The notes beneath the pieces are model-generated. The model worked only from the letters and a program-made list of their open reading frames with translations. It was not told the DNA's origin and did no database searches. Below, one piece after another: positions 10,560 to 21,921 of a stretch of DNA of 64,000 nucleotides. A program made the translations under genes and the position numbers. Origin of the DNA: Buddleja alternifolia (Eukaryota > Streptophyta > Magnoliopsida > Lamiales > Scrophulariaceae); assembly GCA_019426215.1 (NCBI GenBank), contig CM033402.1, positions 22,516,104 through 22,580,103 of the forward strand. Reading direction: 5' to 3'. The first letter of the stretch is position 1. Each line of letters opens with the position of its first letter.

Positions 10560-12392
10560 TTAAGCGTTTAAATCGATCATACCTAATTCACTTCTTAAAG
10601 TAAGAAAGCGTTGTTCGTTGAGCGCTTTGGTGAAGATATCTGCCAATTGTTTGTCTGTACCAATGAAGTGCATGGAGATATCTTTCTTTTGAACATGGTC
10701 ACGCAAGAAATGGTATCTAATGTCAATGTGTTTAGTTCTAGAATGAAGGACATGGTTTTGGGTCATAGCTAAAGCGCTTTGGTTATCACAATAAATTGGG
10801 GTAGGACCTAGGATTGTTCCATAATCTCTAAGTTGTTGCCTCATCCAAAGGATTTGTGCACAACAGCTTCCAGTGGCAACATATTCTGCCTCAGCGGTAG
10901 AAGTCGCTATGGATTGTTGTTTCTTACTATGCCACGAAACTAGTCTATCACCTAGAAATTGACATGTACCACTTGTACTTTTTCTATCTATTTTGCATCC
11001 TGCAAAATCTGCGTCTGAATAACCAATTAGTTCAAAAAGAGAGTCCCTTGGATACCATAAGCCCACATTTTGTGTGCCTTTTAGGTATTTAAGGATTCTC
11101 TTGGTAGCATTTAAGTGTGATTCTCTAGGATCAGCTTGAAAGCGTGCACACATGCAAACCGAAAACATAATATCTGGTCTACTAGCGGTAAGATAAAGAA
11201 GTGATCCAATGATACCTCTATAATTATTAATATCAATTTTCTTCCCACTTTCATCTTTATCTAACTTAAGCGTTTGGCTCATTGGAATTTTTGAAGATGA
11301 TGCATTTTCCATACCAAATTTCTTAATCATATCTTTCGTATATTTAGCTTGGTTTATGAAAATTCCATTAGGGAGTTGTTTAACTTGTAATACTAAGAAG
11401 AAAGTTAATTCACCCATTATGCTCATTTCAAATTGGTCTTGCATCATTTTCGAAAATTTCTCACACAATCGCTCGTTAGTAGAACCAAATATAATATCAT
11501 CAACGTAAATTTGGACTAAGAGAATATCTTCAATATGGGTAATTTTGAATAACGTTGTATCAACACTGCCTTTTGAAAAGCCTTTACCTATAAGGAAGAT
11601 AGAGAAAGTGTCATACCATGCTCTTGGTGCTTGTTTAAGGCCATAGAGTGCCTTTTCCAATTTGTAGACCATACTTTTGCCATGGTTGTTGATGAATCCT
11701 GGAGGTTGCTCCACATAGACTTCTTCTTGGAGTTTACCATTCAAGAAAGCACTCTTTATGTCCATTTGATATACTGTGAATTTGTTTAACGCGGCAAACG
11801 CTAGGAACATTCTAATCGCTTTGAGACGGGCTACTGGACCATAAGTTTCATCAAAGTCAATTCCTTCTTCTTGACAATAACCCTGAGCGACTAATCTGGC
11901 TTTGTTTCTTATAACAACGCCGTCTTCATCCATTTTGTTCCTGAAAACCCATCTAGTTCCAATAACTCCTTGGTGAGTTGGCCTTGGTACTAGCGTCCAA
12001 ACCTTATTTGTCTCAAATTAGTTAAGCTCTTCTTGCATTGCTTCTACCCAACTTGAATCGCTGAGAGCTTCATCCACTTTCTTTGGTTCCATTTGAGATA
12101 GAAAACTTGCGAACATGGCCTCATTTATAGTAGCGGACCTAGTTCTAACAGGTGCTTCCATATCTCCAATAATTAATTCTGGTGGATGGTCTCCAAGCCA
12201 TTTACAATCTGGTTGGAACAGGTTGAGACATTCTTGATTGTCAGTCGCTTCATCCATATTTGTCTCTTGCGTAGTCGCTACATCATTCACAGTTCCAATT
12301 TGCTCTTGATGATCATTCTCTTCATGATCATTAGCGTTTCTAACATTGTTCTCAATAGTAACCTCACGAGTATCTTTAGGAATAGGCACAAA
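10560..12392 (-). pseudogene. Ty1-copia reverse transcriptase and RNase H
   Basis: Reverse transcriptase/RNase H of the SIRE-like polyprotein. The frame shows [16 protein letters not shown], the RT catalytic [11 protein letters not shown], then RNase H with [33 protein letters not shown] and [15 protein letters not shown], ending normally at 10560. One in-frame TAA at 12018-12020 (EELN*FETNK) interrupts it, probably from CAA. From 11933 onward the frame is intact for 457 codons, so decay is modest. Confidence 0.93.
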
Positions 12393-13990
12393 GATGTCAT
12401 CATCCTCATCATCACTAAGATGTCATCATCCTCATCAAACACAACATGAATGGATTCTTCAACCTTTGATTTGATCTTATTTAAGATGCGAAAACTCTTT
12501 CCATTCTTGGCACAGCCTAGAAAGATTCCCTCATCCGCTTTAGGATCAAAAGCCTTAAGGCTGGTGGGATCCATTATTGTGAATGAAACATTTTGAACCA
12601 AAAACATGAAAATATGAAGAGTTAGGCTTACGTCCCTTCCACAACTCATATGGAGTCTTCTCATGTTGCTTGTTGATCATATACCGGTTCTGAGTGTAGC
12701 AAGCGGTGTTGATGGCTTCGGCCCAAAACCTTTGAGGTAGCTTAGACTCTGCAAGCATCGTCCTAGCGGCTTCCTTAAGCGTTCTGTTTCGTCGCTCAGC
12801 AACTCCATTTTGTTGAGGTGTTCCAGGGGCAGAATACTCATGAAGTATTCCAAGATCTATACAAAACTTCTCAACAAATTGGTTAGTAAATTCAGTTTCT
12901 CTATCGCTTCTCATTCTTGTCACCTTTAGATCTTTTGATGTTTGTAATTGACGAATTAGTGATGTGATCTTGACACTAGTTTCATCTTTGGTCGCTAGAA
13001 ATTCTACCCATGTATAGCGAGAGAAATCATCAACTATTACTAGCGAGTACTTTTTACCACTAACACTCATGATTTGAATAGGACCAAACAAATCTAAATG
13101 CAACAGTTCAAGGACTCTAGAAGTAGATAGGCATGGTTTCTTTTTGAAAGACGATTTAACTTGTTCACCCATTTGACATGCATCACATAAGCGATTCTTT
13201 TGAAAGGAACCTTTAGGTAATCCCTCTACTAGATTTAGCGATATTAATTGAGAGATTGCCTTGAAGTTGAGGTGATTCATTTTTCTGTGCCATAACCAAC
13301 CCAATTCATTTTGACTTTTAGCAAGAAAGCATGTGGGGTTGTTATCAAATGTAGAATCCCAATCCACTAAATATACATTGTTTGTTCTTTTCCCCCTCAA
13401 TTTAGTAGACTTAGTCTTAGCGTCGTTGACATAGCAGAAGTCGCTTGAAAATTTTACATCAAAGCCTTTATCACAAAATTGACTAATGCTTAACAAATTA
13501 TGCTTAAGACCCTCAACATAATATACATCACTAATCATAATGTTCCCCCTATGCATGATACCTATACCTTTGGTTTTACCTTTAGAGTTGTCACCGAATA
13601 TGACTTGAGGACCATTGGTAGCTCGATAGTTGACTAGGAGATCTTTTGATCCAGTCATGTGTCTTGACGACCCGCTATCAAAGTAACCAAACTGAAGTAT
13701 CAGTGCTGGATCTAGGTACCTGCATTAAGGATAGTTCTAATTTTTCTTAGGTACCCATGTGCTTTTGGGTCCTTCAATGTTAGTAGCTTTGTTGTGAATT
13801 AAAACTTTAGGAACCCATATCTGTCGAGTCTTCATTGTAGGAATACTGGCCTCTTTGGGTTTCACATTGTGTTGTGTGTGCCTTTTGTTCACCTTCTTTT
13901 GTGTGTGCTTTTTGGGTGTGTAATAATATCCTTGATTATAGTAATAATCACAGTCATAATCATAGTTATCATAGTATTGATAATATGATC
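12393..13990 (-). pseudogene. Ty1-copia protease and integrase
   Basis: The protease active site reads YFDSGSSRHMTG near 13670. The integrase zinc-binding HHCC region (WHRKMNHLN ... CDACQMG) is followed by the core with LDLFGP, RSDRETEF (usually DRGTEF) and [13 protein letters not shown]. Protease and integrase share the frame of gag and RT. Stops lie around 13737 and 13726 before the active site. A +1 frameshift near 12575 puts the FDPKADEGIFLG block out of frame. A 26-base tandem duplication (12393-12418 and 12419-12436) brings the frame back. Confidence 0.9.
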
Positions 13991-13991
13991 T

Positions 13992-15959
13992 TTACTGCTT
14001 TGGATATTGGCGTTGGTATTTCCTTGGAGCTGGCTTGGGTTGCACTTTTGGTGTTGGTCGCTTAGCGCTTGATTCACAATGATTAGACTTATCCTTAGCC
14101 TTTTGAGCGTTTGGATGAGTTTGTCTTTGTGGATCATTTGCTTTATCCTTACCCTTGCCTGAGTCAGCTTTGGCTTTCTCATTTGGCCTCGTACCAATGT
14201 CGCTAGGTTCATTCAGCGTTTGGCTTTGTGAACTTTTCTCAACAAAGGCAACACCTTTTCCTTTGTTGTTTGCCGTAACTTTAGATTTATTTGGTTGTTT
14301 ACCAAATTCATCACATCCTAAACAGGTCTTTTCACCAAATAATCTAGTTACTTCAGTCACATTATCTAACTTTCTAGAAGCTTTGGATAATGATGAGATG
14401 AGCTGCTCTGATTTAGCAAGTTTAGCGATCAATTCAGCTTCTCTTTTGACTATTATATCAAGATCACTTTTTAATTGTGTAACTTCACTTTCAAGTAATT
14501 GGTTCTTCTCAATGCATTGTTGCTGAATTTGCAACTCTGCTTTGAGCGTTACTTTGTCACTTTTAAGCGATGAAATGATATCATAGTGATTTTGATATAT
14601 TTTTGCAAAATCTTGACAATCTTTATAATATTCATTGACTTTGTCAAGTAATTCATCATATGAAAGAGGATGAGATAATTCATTGGTTATCTCTGGTAGC
14701 GAGTTGTCAGACGCTTCATCATCTCTTGCCATGAGACAAATCAACGCTGAGTCGCTTGTAGGCTCTTCATCACTACTTTCATCTGACGACTCCAAGTTCT
14801 CTTCAGGTGCGGAGAATGGTTCAGATTCTGCTAACAAACCTTGTTGGCGAAGGTTGTTTCTGAATTGGTTTCTATCCATATAGTCCTGCCTTGTGGGCTT
14901 AGACACATTTGGATAAGGGCAATTTACCTGGTAGTGCCTTGGTTTCCTGCAATTATAACACAAATTAGTTTTCATTTTCTGTTCAGTGGTTAATCTCTTT
15001 GAAACTATTGGCGTTGAGAGATTTTGTGTAGGCGACTGGGGCGCTTGATATGGAACTGATGCTACTGGCTGAGGTACCGAGTACACTGGCGGTTGATACT
15101 GAGTCGCTGGTGCAGGGGGAGGAGTTTGAAATGAAGTTTGTCCAATAGGATTTCTCTTTTCATATCTTAGAAATTTCTTGGACTTCTTAACTAATAAGGC
15201 CATTTCCTTTTCTTCATTTGATTCCACTGGCTTAACCTCATTGACCACTTTACCCATATTTTTGGTTGTAGCGATTAGCGCTCCTGATTCGGTTACTGAA
15301 GTAATTGTATCGCTGACTTCTCCTAACTCGAATTCGAATGCCTTTAATTCTGAAAACATATGTTCTGGAGTGAGCGTCTCCAAAGTTTGTGATTCTCTCA
15401 TAGCAACTATCTTGATCAAGTATTTACTTGGAAGACTTCTGAAAATCTTATTGACCATTTCCTTGTTGGTCAATTCTTTATCCAATGACACTAACTCGGT
15501 AATGAGCAAAGTAAATCTTGCGTCCAATTGTTCTAGCGTCTCACTGGGCTGCATTTTGAAATGCTCGAATCTTTGCATGGCTATGGAGAGCTTGTTCTCC
15601 TTCATTTGTGCTGATCCTTCGCACACAATAGCCAATTTATCCCATATTTATTTGGATGTTTTACATTGTTTGATCTTGTTGAACAATGCATCGTTGTCGC
15701 CTAACGCGGATTATAATGCACTTCGTCCAACATTATCCAGATTTGCTCTTTTGCGATCATCTGGCGTCCATTCTAACTTTGGTTTCTCAACATAACCGTC
15801 CGGAGTAGCTTCATCCGCTCCAGGGGCTCGAGTAATGACTTTCATAATTCGAATGGGGCCATCTGAAATTACATCGCACATTTCATTATCGCATGAACAT
15901 AGATATGCGAATGCTCTAAGTTTCCACGAATCATAATTTGATTCTACCAACTTGGGCAT
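13992..15959 (-). pseudogene. Ty1-copia gag (capsid/nucleocapsid)
   Basis: Gag forms the virus-like particle that packages element RNA. The frame starts MPKLVESNYDSWK, the usual N-terminal copia gag block, and continues through UBN2-type sequence (MKENKLSIAMQRFEHFKM, LETLTPEHMFSELKAFEFE) to an intact zinc knuckle CYNCRKPRHYQVNC near 14950. A Ser/Asp/Glu-rich and coiled-coil region follows. Stops at 15711-15713 and 15648-15650 break the N-terminal third. A further stop at 13992 separates gag from protease in the same frame. Confidence 0.92.
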
Positions 15960-16071
15960 TTTGTTAAAAGCTATAATGATATGTTTTAAACAGATTTTAA
16001 AGCGATTAAGTTTAAAAAAAATGGATTTAAACAAGCAGTTACGCTTGGAAACTCTTAGGTTTCTATTTCAA

Positions 16072-16087
16072 CCGCTCTGATACCACT
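16072..16087 (-). other. tRNA-iMet primer binding site of SIRE-like element
   Basis: Minus strand AGTGGTATCAGAGCGG directly follows the LTR end (CCATCA), as required for minus-strand priming. It is not a tRNA gene. Confidence 0.92.
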
Positions 16088-17588
16088 TGATGGTCCAAAG
16101 TGGCATACGAAAGGGTCTAGAAGGGGGGGTTGAATAGACCCTGAAGTCTTTTTATGACTTCAAAATTTTCGTATCACTTAAAGGTTTTGAACGCTTGGAA
16201 TACTGAGCGCTTGGGTCAAACGCCTCAGGTAAAGTTAACTTAGACTTAGTGATTTTAGCTGTTTACCAAAGTAGGGCAACACTTAGATCGCTTAATCAGG
16301 GTTAGCACAGCGGAAATGAGTTTTAGCGTTCTATTGGTTAATTTAATCGCTTATTACTTTAACTTGTCTTTTTCAAAGGTAATTGATGCAATAATAATAG
16401 TAATACAATAAAGTAAATAACACAAGATATATGAGGTTCACTGGGTGATGTAATCCCAGCTACGTCCTTCTTCTCCTTTTTCACTCGGAGGAATTTACTA
16501 TGATGATAGTCAAAGAATTCACACAGAATCTTCTACAAAACAGTAAAGGGTGAAAATGATCTTGGGCTCCTTGATCACACAGACTTCAGCACCAATGAAG
16601 ATCGTCTTCTTCAAGCTTCTCTCACTCAGAAATACTGCCTGAAAGGGTACAGCAACTTTTCTCACTCAGATGAAAGGTTGAGGTTTATCACTAGGGTTTT
16701 GTTTGGTTTTGGAAAGATCAAACAACTTGAATATCTCAGTTGGAATTTGGATTTCTTCTTTGGAAGATGTTTGAGATATTTTAGTGACTGTATGGAATGT
16801 AAATAAGCTTGAAAGATTTTGGCTATGGAGTTTCAAAGCTTTTTCACAGCAAGTGTACGTGAATATTTTTGCAATAGTTTCTCTTCTCTTTTTCGCACGT
16901 ATCTATATTTAGGGTTTGCTGGGTAAGGTATTTATAGAAACTTTCTTGGGATCTGTCCGTTGGACACATGCAGCAGTGTGTCTTTCACGCAGTGAGTGAA
17001 TATACCTAAACTTTGACATTCCTGAAAATCTGCTGAGGCCGATTGGACGGGAGCAGTTTAATCTCTGAATAATTCTGACAGTCAGGTCAAAAGATGGCTT
17101 GTCCACAAGTCACAGTAGCTTACCACATTTAATGCTCTTATCAAGCATTTAATGCATTTTGAATTTATTTCCCATTGGAAATAAATGTCCGTTGATGATT
17201 GCTTTTAATTCCTTCATAACTTGAGGATTTATTTCAGATGAATCTTTCATAAGACGCTTGAGACTTTTGAGCGCTTGATTCATAAATCCTGAAATGAGTC
17301 TGTTAGCATTTGACGGGCGCTAAGCAGAAAAACTTCATCTTTGGTTGACTTCAGACGCTGGTCTTCAACTTCCTCTCTAATAGACTCACCTAGAATTCTA
17401 CTAGCGATTCAGTCGCTAAGACTTTAGTCTAAAATCTATAAAGATAAAATTTACAAGCCTAAAAATAAATTACAACTTTCAAACGCTTATACATCAATCT
17501 ATGAAAAACATAACTTACATTAATTTGGGGTCTAACGAAGAAACCTATCTTGTCATCATCAAAACACCTAACATAAAATTTTCTAACA
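16088..17588 (-). repeat. 5' LTR of SIRE-like element
   Basis: 1501 bases, TGTTAG...CCATCA on the minus strand, bounded by the primer site at 16072 and by flanking DNA at 17589. It contains a run of seven G near 16122 that varies in length among family copies. The same family occurs at 37809-39305, 60215-61734 and 63509-64000. Confidence 0.92.
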
Positions 17589-17820
17589 CATAGGATTCCT
17601 AACAGGTAGTTTCTCTTCTTAATCAAGCTCGAGGAAACTTGACAACTTGCGAATCCTATCCTTAGATGTATGACCAAGTATATAGCATGCCAGATTTGTG
17701 CATTAGGTGGATTATCAGATTTATGCCTCCCTTTGTTTATTGGTTGAATTACAAGAGAATTAGTAAGCGGGTAAACATAAAGGTTGTTATAAAGGTTGTT
17801 ATACATTTATGCTCTAATGA

Positions 17821-18619
17821 TCAATTTATAACCCAAAACATTGAACAAAATCCATTATTTATTTTAAAAGAAAAGCCTTCTTTGTCCAAAACAAAAATAG
17901 AAATTAGGTTCTTAATCAATCTGGGAACATAATAAAGGCCCTTTAAAATAAACCTACTACTATCCTCAAGAACTAAAGCGACATTTCCAATAGCCTTTGC
18001 AGCGACAGACGCTGCATTAGCCATTCTCAGGACCATGTCCCTGTCATCTAGCTCTTTGCTTCTAGATAGCACCTGCAAATCATTGCAAAGGTGAGTACCA
18101 CAGCCGGTGTCAAACACCCAAAAAGCATGGTTAATTGACAAATTAATCTCAATAACAAACACATCTTCGTTGTGGCTTTTGAATGCAGCAGGATAATCCT
18201 TGCTCAAATGTTCAATCTCAAGGCAATGAGGGCAATCCCTTTTTGGTGTCTTATCTCCAAATGCTCTCTCCAATTCATCGATGAGATCCATGGCTAGTTT
18301 GACCTTTCCATATGTCTCAATCATGCGCTCAGACATCATAGACAATATGAAACGTCAAACATAAGCCTCATCATCGATTTGCCTTGTCCAATACTCTAAA
18401 ATACGAGCACAATTTTGCCGGCTTGGGCCAAGGTGGGACTACCCTTTTGATTATGTAATCGAGATCCTTGACCCTGAGATATACATCTAAAGCCAAGCGC
18501 CAGTAGGTATAGTTCGAGCCATCAAACTTGTTGCGTTTGAGAATCCTTAGACAAGTATAAACGATATCCATGATATTACTGTGTGAAATGCGAGAAAGCA
18601 AAAAATGATAAATTAGCAT
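17821..18619 (-). pseudogene. Copia gag-protease remnant (different family)
   Basis: The N-terminal gag block NKFDGSNYTYWRLALDVYLR lies at 18371-18619. The second frame (17821-18345) holds a degenerate zinc knuckle (CPHCLEIEHLSKDYP; the final Cys is lost) and a protease active-site region WVFDTGCGTHLCN with GLYYVPRLIKNLIS after it. The two frames are out of register and the rest of pol is not seen. From 17589 to 17820 only unassigned AT-rich sequence remains. The SIRE-like element ends immediately left of this, so it may have inserted into this older fragment. Confidence 0.8.
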
Positions 18620-18784
18620 TCAGTTCTAACATATATTCACATGCAAAGCTTACGCGACTTACGGCTAACCTCCATATTTCACTATACTTAAAAATAAATC
18701 TCAAAACTAGAAACTTTTAGCAAACAAAACTTACAACTTACCTTTCTCAATCCTTTAAGGAGTAAGGACACCTTCTCCCTGTAT

Positions 18785-18797
18785 AGCTCTGATACCA
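18785..18797 (-). other. Probable tRNA-iMet primer binding site
   Basis: Minus strand TGGTATCAGAGCT lies about 165 bases upstream of the copia gag at 18619, the right place for its primer site. The upstream bases (CCTCTT) do not end in CA, so the LTR end is unclear. It could instead belong to the pararetrovirus, which uses the same primer type. Confidence 0.6.
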
Positions 18798-18872
18798 AAG
18801 AGGCTCCAGGAGCGGAGGAGGCTGAGTTGGAGATGGAGGCTGGAAGAGGAAGCTTTAACAGCTGCTGGAGCT
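18798..18872. other. Short junction sequence, unassigned
   Basis: GA/GGAG-rich stretch between the primer-site-like sequence and the ORF at 18873-19202. I cannot assign it to the copia LTR or to the pararetrovirus. Confidence 0.4.
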
Positions 18873-19202
18873 TTAAGCTGCAAGTCTGTTTAAATATTTA
18901 TTTATGATTCTTAATTCTGATCGTAAGCACTGTTGTAGGTGGGTTGTGGCACTATGCTGATAAGTTTTGTTCTTAGTTTTAAACTTAGGACAATTTACTT
19001 CAACTTGCCAATATGCAATACTTTTCAAAAGATTATTTTTTCTTGCTTGAAGTATTTTTATTGCACTACATTGAAAATAAGTTATAATATAATAAGGATC
19101 TTGAATTGGATCTAGTTCACCAATTCTTCCTTGATAACGTTGGTCAAATGGCAGAAGATAGTATACACGACAATAAAGATTATGATCATAGAGACTTTCC
19201 AT
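18873..19202 (-). pseudogene. Unidentified ORF, possibly N-terminal fragment of pararetrovirus ORF1
   Basis: A 109-codon frame, basic and rich in Tyr, Leu and Lys. I do not recognise it. It lies on the same strand as the pararetroviral ORFs, about 0.4 kb past their end once the CACTA insertion is removed. In a head-to-tail or permuted viral copy that is where the intergenic region would lead into the first ORF. That is the only basis for the call; it may be unrelated. Confidence 0.3.
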
Positions 19203-19972
19203 AAGAAAACATTTTGATAAGAAAATATTTTACAGGATGGATAGAAAATATTTTACAGGATACTCACTATGAAAATACTTACTAATTTACAGAAATATTT
19301 TACAAGATACTCTTAATACAAAGAATTTGTAAAACTTTTAAGTGTGAAGAAATTGGCTATTTCCAAACTCTCTGAAATTCTTTCTTTGAAAATTCTCTTT
19401 TTTCAACTCTACTCCCACACTACTACAAAAATACCCTATTACAGCGCACCTATTACAGCGGTTATGGGAAAACCGCTGTACGGAGGTACCTATTATAGGG
19501 AGTTTTCCAAAACCGCTGTAATAGGGGTACATTGGTTCGGACCTATTACAGCGGTTCCGAGAGAACCGCTGTAATAGGACTTTCAAAAAAACTGAAAGTA
19601 CTTATTAGGGGTACATCGGTTTGGACCTATTACAGCGGTTCTGAGAGAACCACTGTAATAGGTCTGTTAAAAAAATGAAAATACCTATAACAGCGGCTTT
19701 TCCAAAACGGTTGTATTAGGAATACATCGGTTCAGGACTATTACAGCGGTTCGGAGAGAACAGCTGTAATAGGCCAAAACGAAAAAAAATTCAAACTCTT
19801 TTATCTTCTTGCTTCTCTCTCTCACTCTCAAAACATAAAACCCATTTCAGCCTGTCTCTCTCTCTCTCTACTCTCGATCCAAAAGCTCGGCACCACCTGC
19901 TCCGCTGCCACCACCACCACAACATTTCGGTGCTGCCGCCGCCACCACCACCACCACCACCACGACCGCAAG

Positions 19973-20236
19973 CTTCTTCTCTTTCTCTCTCTCTCTCTCT
20001 ATATGTATATTTGTGTATGTGTGGATGGGTGTACGTATATTTACGTATGTGTGGGTGTATGTATATGTTGATGGGTGTATGTATATTTGTGTATGTGTGG
20101 GTGTATGTGTATTTGTATATTTGTGTATGTGTCGATGGGCGTATGTATATGATGATGGGTGTATATATATTTGTGTATGAGTGGGTGTATGTATATTTGT
20201 GTGTGTGTGGATGGGTGTGTGTATATTTGTGTATTT
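19973..20236. repeat. CT- and TGTA/TGTG-rich simple repeats inside the CACTA element
   Basis: A (CT)n run near 19978-20002 is followed by imperfect units of the type GTGTATGTATATTTGTGTATG. Proteins predicted from it (His/Thr repeats) are artefacts of this. Confidence 0.8.
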
Positions 20237-20583
20237 AAGAAAATATTTCTCGATTGAAATTTTGCGGTGTCGGAATGACACGAAATTTGCACGGTCATAG
20301 CAAAATGGCGTGCTGAACAAGACGCATGCAAAGCATTGCGGTCTTGTGATTTTACCCATCCGAGATCATTTAAGGCCTCAAATTTGCATTTTATTATGAA
20401 AATACCCTATTTTTGTAATAAAACGCAAATTTGAGGCCTTAAACGATCACGGATGGCTAAAATCACAACACCAAAATGCTATACAAACATCTTGTTCAGC
20501 ATGCCATTTTGCTATGACCGTGTAAATTTTGTGTCATTCTGACACCGCAAAATTTCAATCGAGAAATATTTTCGTAAATACAC
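20229..20583. repeat. Long inverted repeat (hairpin) inside the CACTA element
   Basis: Left arm 20229-20395 and right arm about 20417-20583 are reverse complements at roughly 85-90% identity by eye, separated by about 20 bases. Both arms begin GTGTATTTA.GAAAATATTT. A transcript would fold into a hairpin of about 168 base pairs. Confidence 0.85.
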
Positions 20584-20849
20584 AAAAAAAATTAAAAAAA
20601 AACGAACCTATGACAGCGGTTCCGGCCGGAACCGCTGTCATAGGTTCGCAAAAGAAAATATTAATTTTAATTCGGACCCTATGACAGCGATTTTTATGGA
20701 ACCGCTGCCATAGGGTGACCTATTACATCGGTTCAAAACCGCTGTAATAGGTCCACACCATATAACATCGATACCTATGATAGCGATTAAAACCCACTGT
20801 AGTAGGCCCTAAAAAAGGGCTGTAATAGGTCATTTCTGTAGTAGTGCCA

Positions 20850-21054
20850 ACTGATTCTGAGAATGCCTTTTGAAAGACGAGAAGGAAGTGCTGACATCAA
20901 TCACCATTACAGTTAAATAGTAATCATCCATTATTGAGGTACAGTAACTCTCAATTATTTACCTTCAACAGTAATGCTCTATTATTGCCTTTTGACGAGA
21001 CTGGTATCTTCTAGTGACAACTTTAAGTCATGTCTACAATTATTCATATGGATC
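20850..21054 (-). other. Pararetroviral non-coding region next to the CACTA insertion
   Basis: No ORF. This joins 19203-19414 across the CACTA element and probably represents the viral intergenic region. That other half carries repeated AAATATTTTACAGGATAC-like units. Confidence 0.45.
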
Positions 21055-21921
21055 CTATGCATCTTGCATTATTGAGTCAGATTTATTTGAGGGGGTCCCA
21101 GTGGCTTCTTCTTCTTCTGACGAGTCATCAGCAAGGATAGCTTTGAGCTGCTGCTTTATTTCTTCTTTTGATAATCCTTTGACAGTTGTGTTAAACAACT
21201 CAGCCAAATCTGGTTTTGATTGAGAGGCTTCTGGAGAGGATTTTTTAGGAGGTTCAAGATTGATTAATCCTCTAACAGAAAAAACAGAATTTTCAAAAAA
21301 TTTAATTTTCCCCACCATCTGATCAGAACTCTTCTTCCTAAGTAAGGAATAGTTGAGAAAGTTTCTCCCAACTTGGTCGTAGGTTTTTCTTTTATAACGA
21401 CATCCCATCTACCAATCCATGGTACTTGGTAGAGCATAGTAAATACCAAATATGGTTAGTTATTGATGGATTTGCTTTAACAAAGTCTTCGTAAACCTTT
21501 CTAACATTCTCAGGCAAGGTTATAGGACATAATCCCCAAGCATAATACCAGTTAATAAACCAATGAGCAAATTTTATTTGATCAGGGAATATCCCAAACT
21601 GGATCCGCCAGCTAAATTTTCTATGCCTGTTTTCATAGTATAAACCATGTTCCTAAGCATTGATATAATCAAATTAATTGAACCGAACACTAAAGGTTCT
21701 ATCTTTAATTTTTTTTTATTTTAATATATTTGTAAACATCTCCTTCTCATTGAGAAGGATGAATAATTTTTTCAAGCCTCTTCTCTAAGTCTCTCCTCTT
21801 TAGGAGTTTCTTGAATTTTTTGTTTTTTAATATCAACCTGAGATAAAGTTGTGACTGTTTTAAAAGACCTCAAATTAGGCTTTCTTAGAAAAGGCTGTGC
21901 AGGATATTTTCCTTTATCCAT
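21055..21921 (-). pseudogene. Pararetroviral second ORF (function unknown), broken
   Basis: The ATG at 21919-21921 overlaps the pol stop as TAATG, a known coupling for downstream caulimovirid ORFs. The frame opens MDKGKYPAQPFLRK, then meets stops after about 50 codons. Later parts in shifted frames include a Trp-rich block (FAHWFINWYYAWGLCP) and an acidic C-terminal tail (ADDSSEEEEATG). I cannot name its role. Confidence 0.55.

Larger units (their letters stand above)
1..17588 (-). mobile_element. SIRE/Maximus-like Ty1-copia retrotransposon with extra gene, nearly complete
   Basis: The element reads on the minus strand: 5' LTR (16088-17588), iMet primer site, gag, protease, integrase, reverse transcriptase, RNase H, then about 9.4 kb holding a third gene, a polypurine tract and the 3' LTR, cut by the window edge. 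Domain order PR-INT-RT-RH is that of Ty1-copia; the long gag and large 3' region point to the SIRE/Maximus lineage (inference). Even without the 3.9-kb nested gypsy insertion the internal part is about 11 kb, long for copia. All coding parts carry stops or frameshifts, so it is not autonomous now. The right TSD would be CATAG at 17589-17593; the left flank is outside the window. Confidence 0.85.
19418..20846. mobile_element. Non-autonomous CACTA (En/Spm) transposon with foldback structure
   Basis: Termini are CACTACTACAAAAAT and, inverted, CACTACTACAGAAAT, flanked by the 3-base duplication CCA (19415-19417, 20847-20849), all diagnostic of the CACTA superfamily. Both ends carry clusters of short palindromic units built from CCTATTACAGCGGTT and its complement, like subterminal transposase sites. 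No transposase ORF is present; ORFs at 19868-20359 are low-complexity frames over GT-rich repeats. The middle holds a long inverted repeat. It is inserted in pararetroviral DNA. Confidence 0.9.

Noticed and set aside
14155..15795. Plus-strand ORFs opposite gag, up to 205 codons
   Set aside because: Gag on the minus strand has zinc-knuckle and capsid motifs; the opposite frames have none.
19868..20359. His/Thr-rich protein inside the CACTA element
   Set aside because: Translation of TGTA/TGTG simple repeats, not a transposase.
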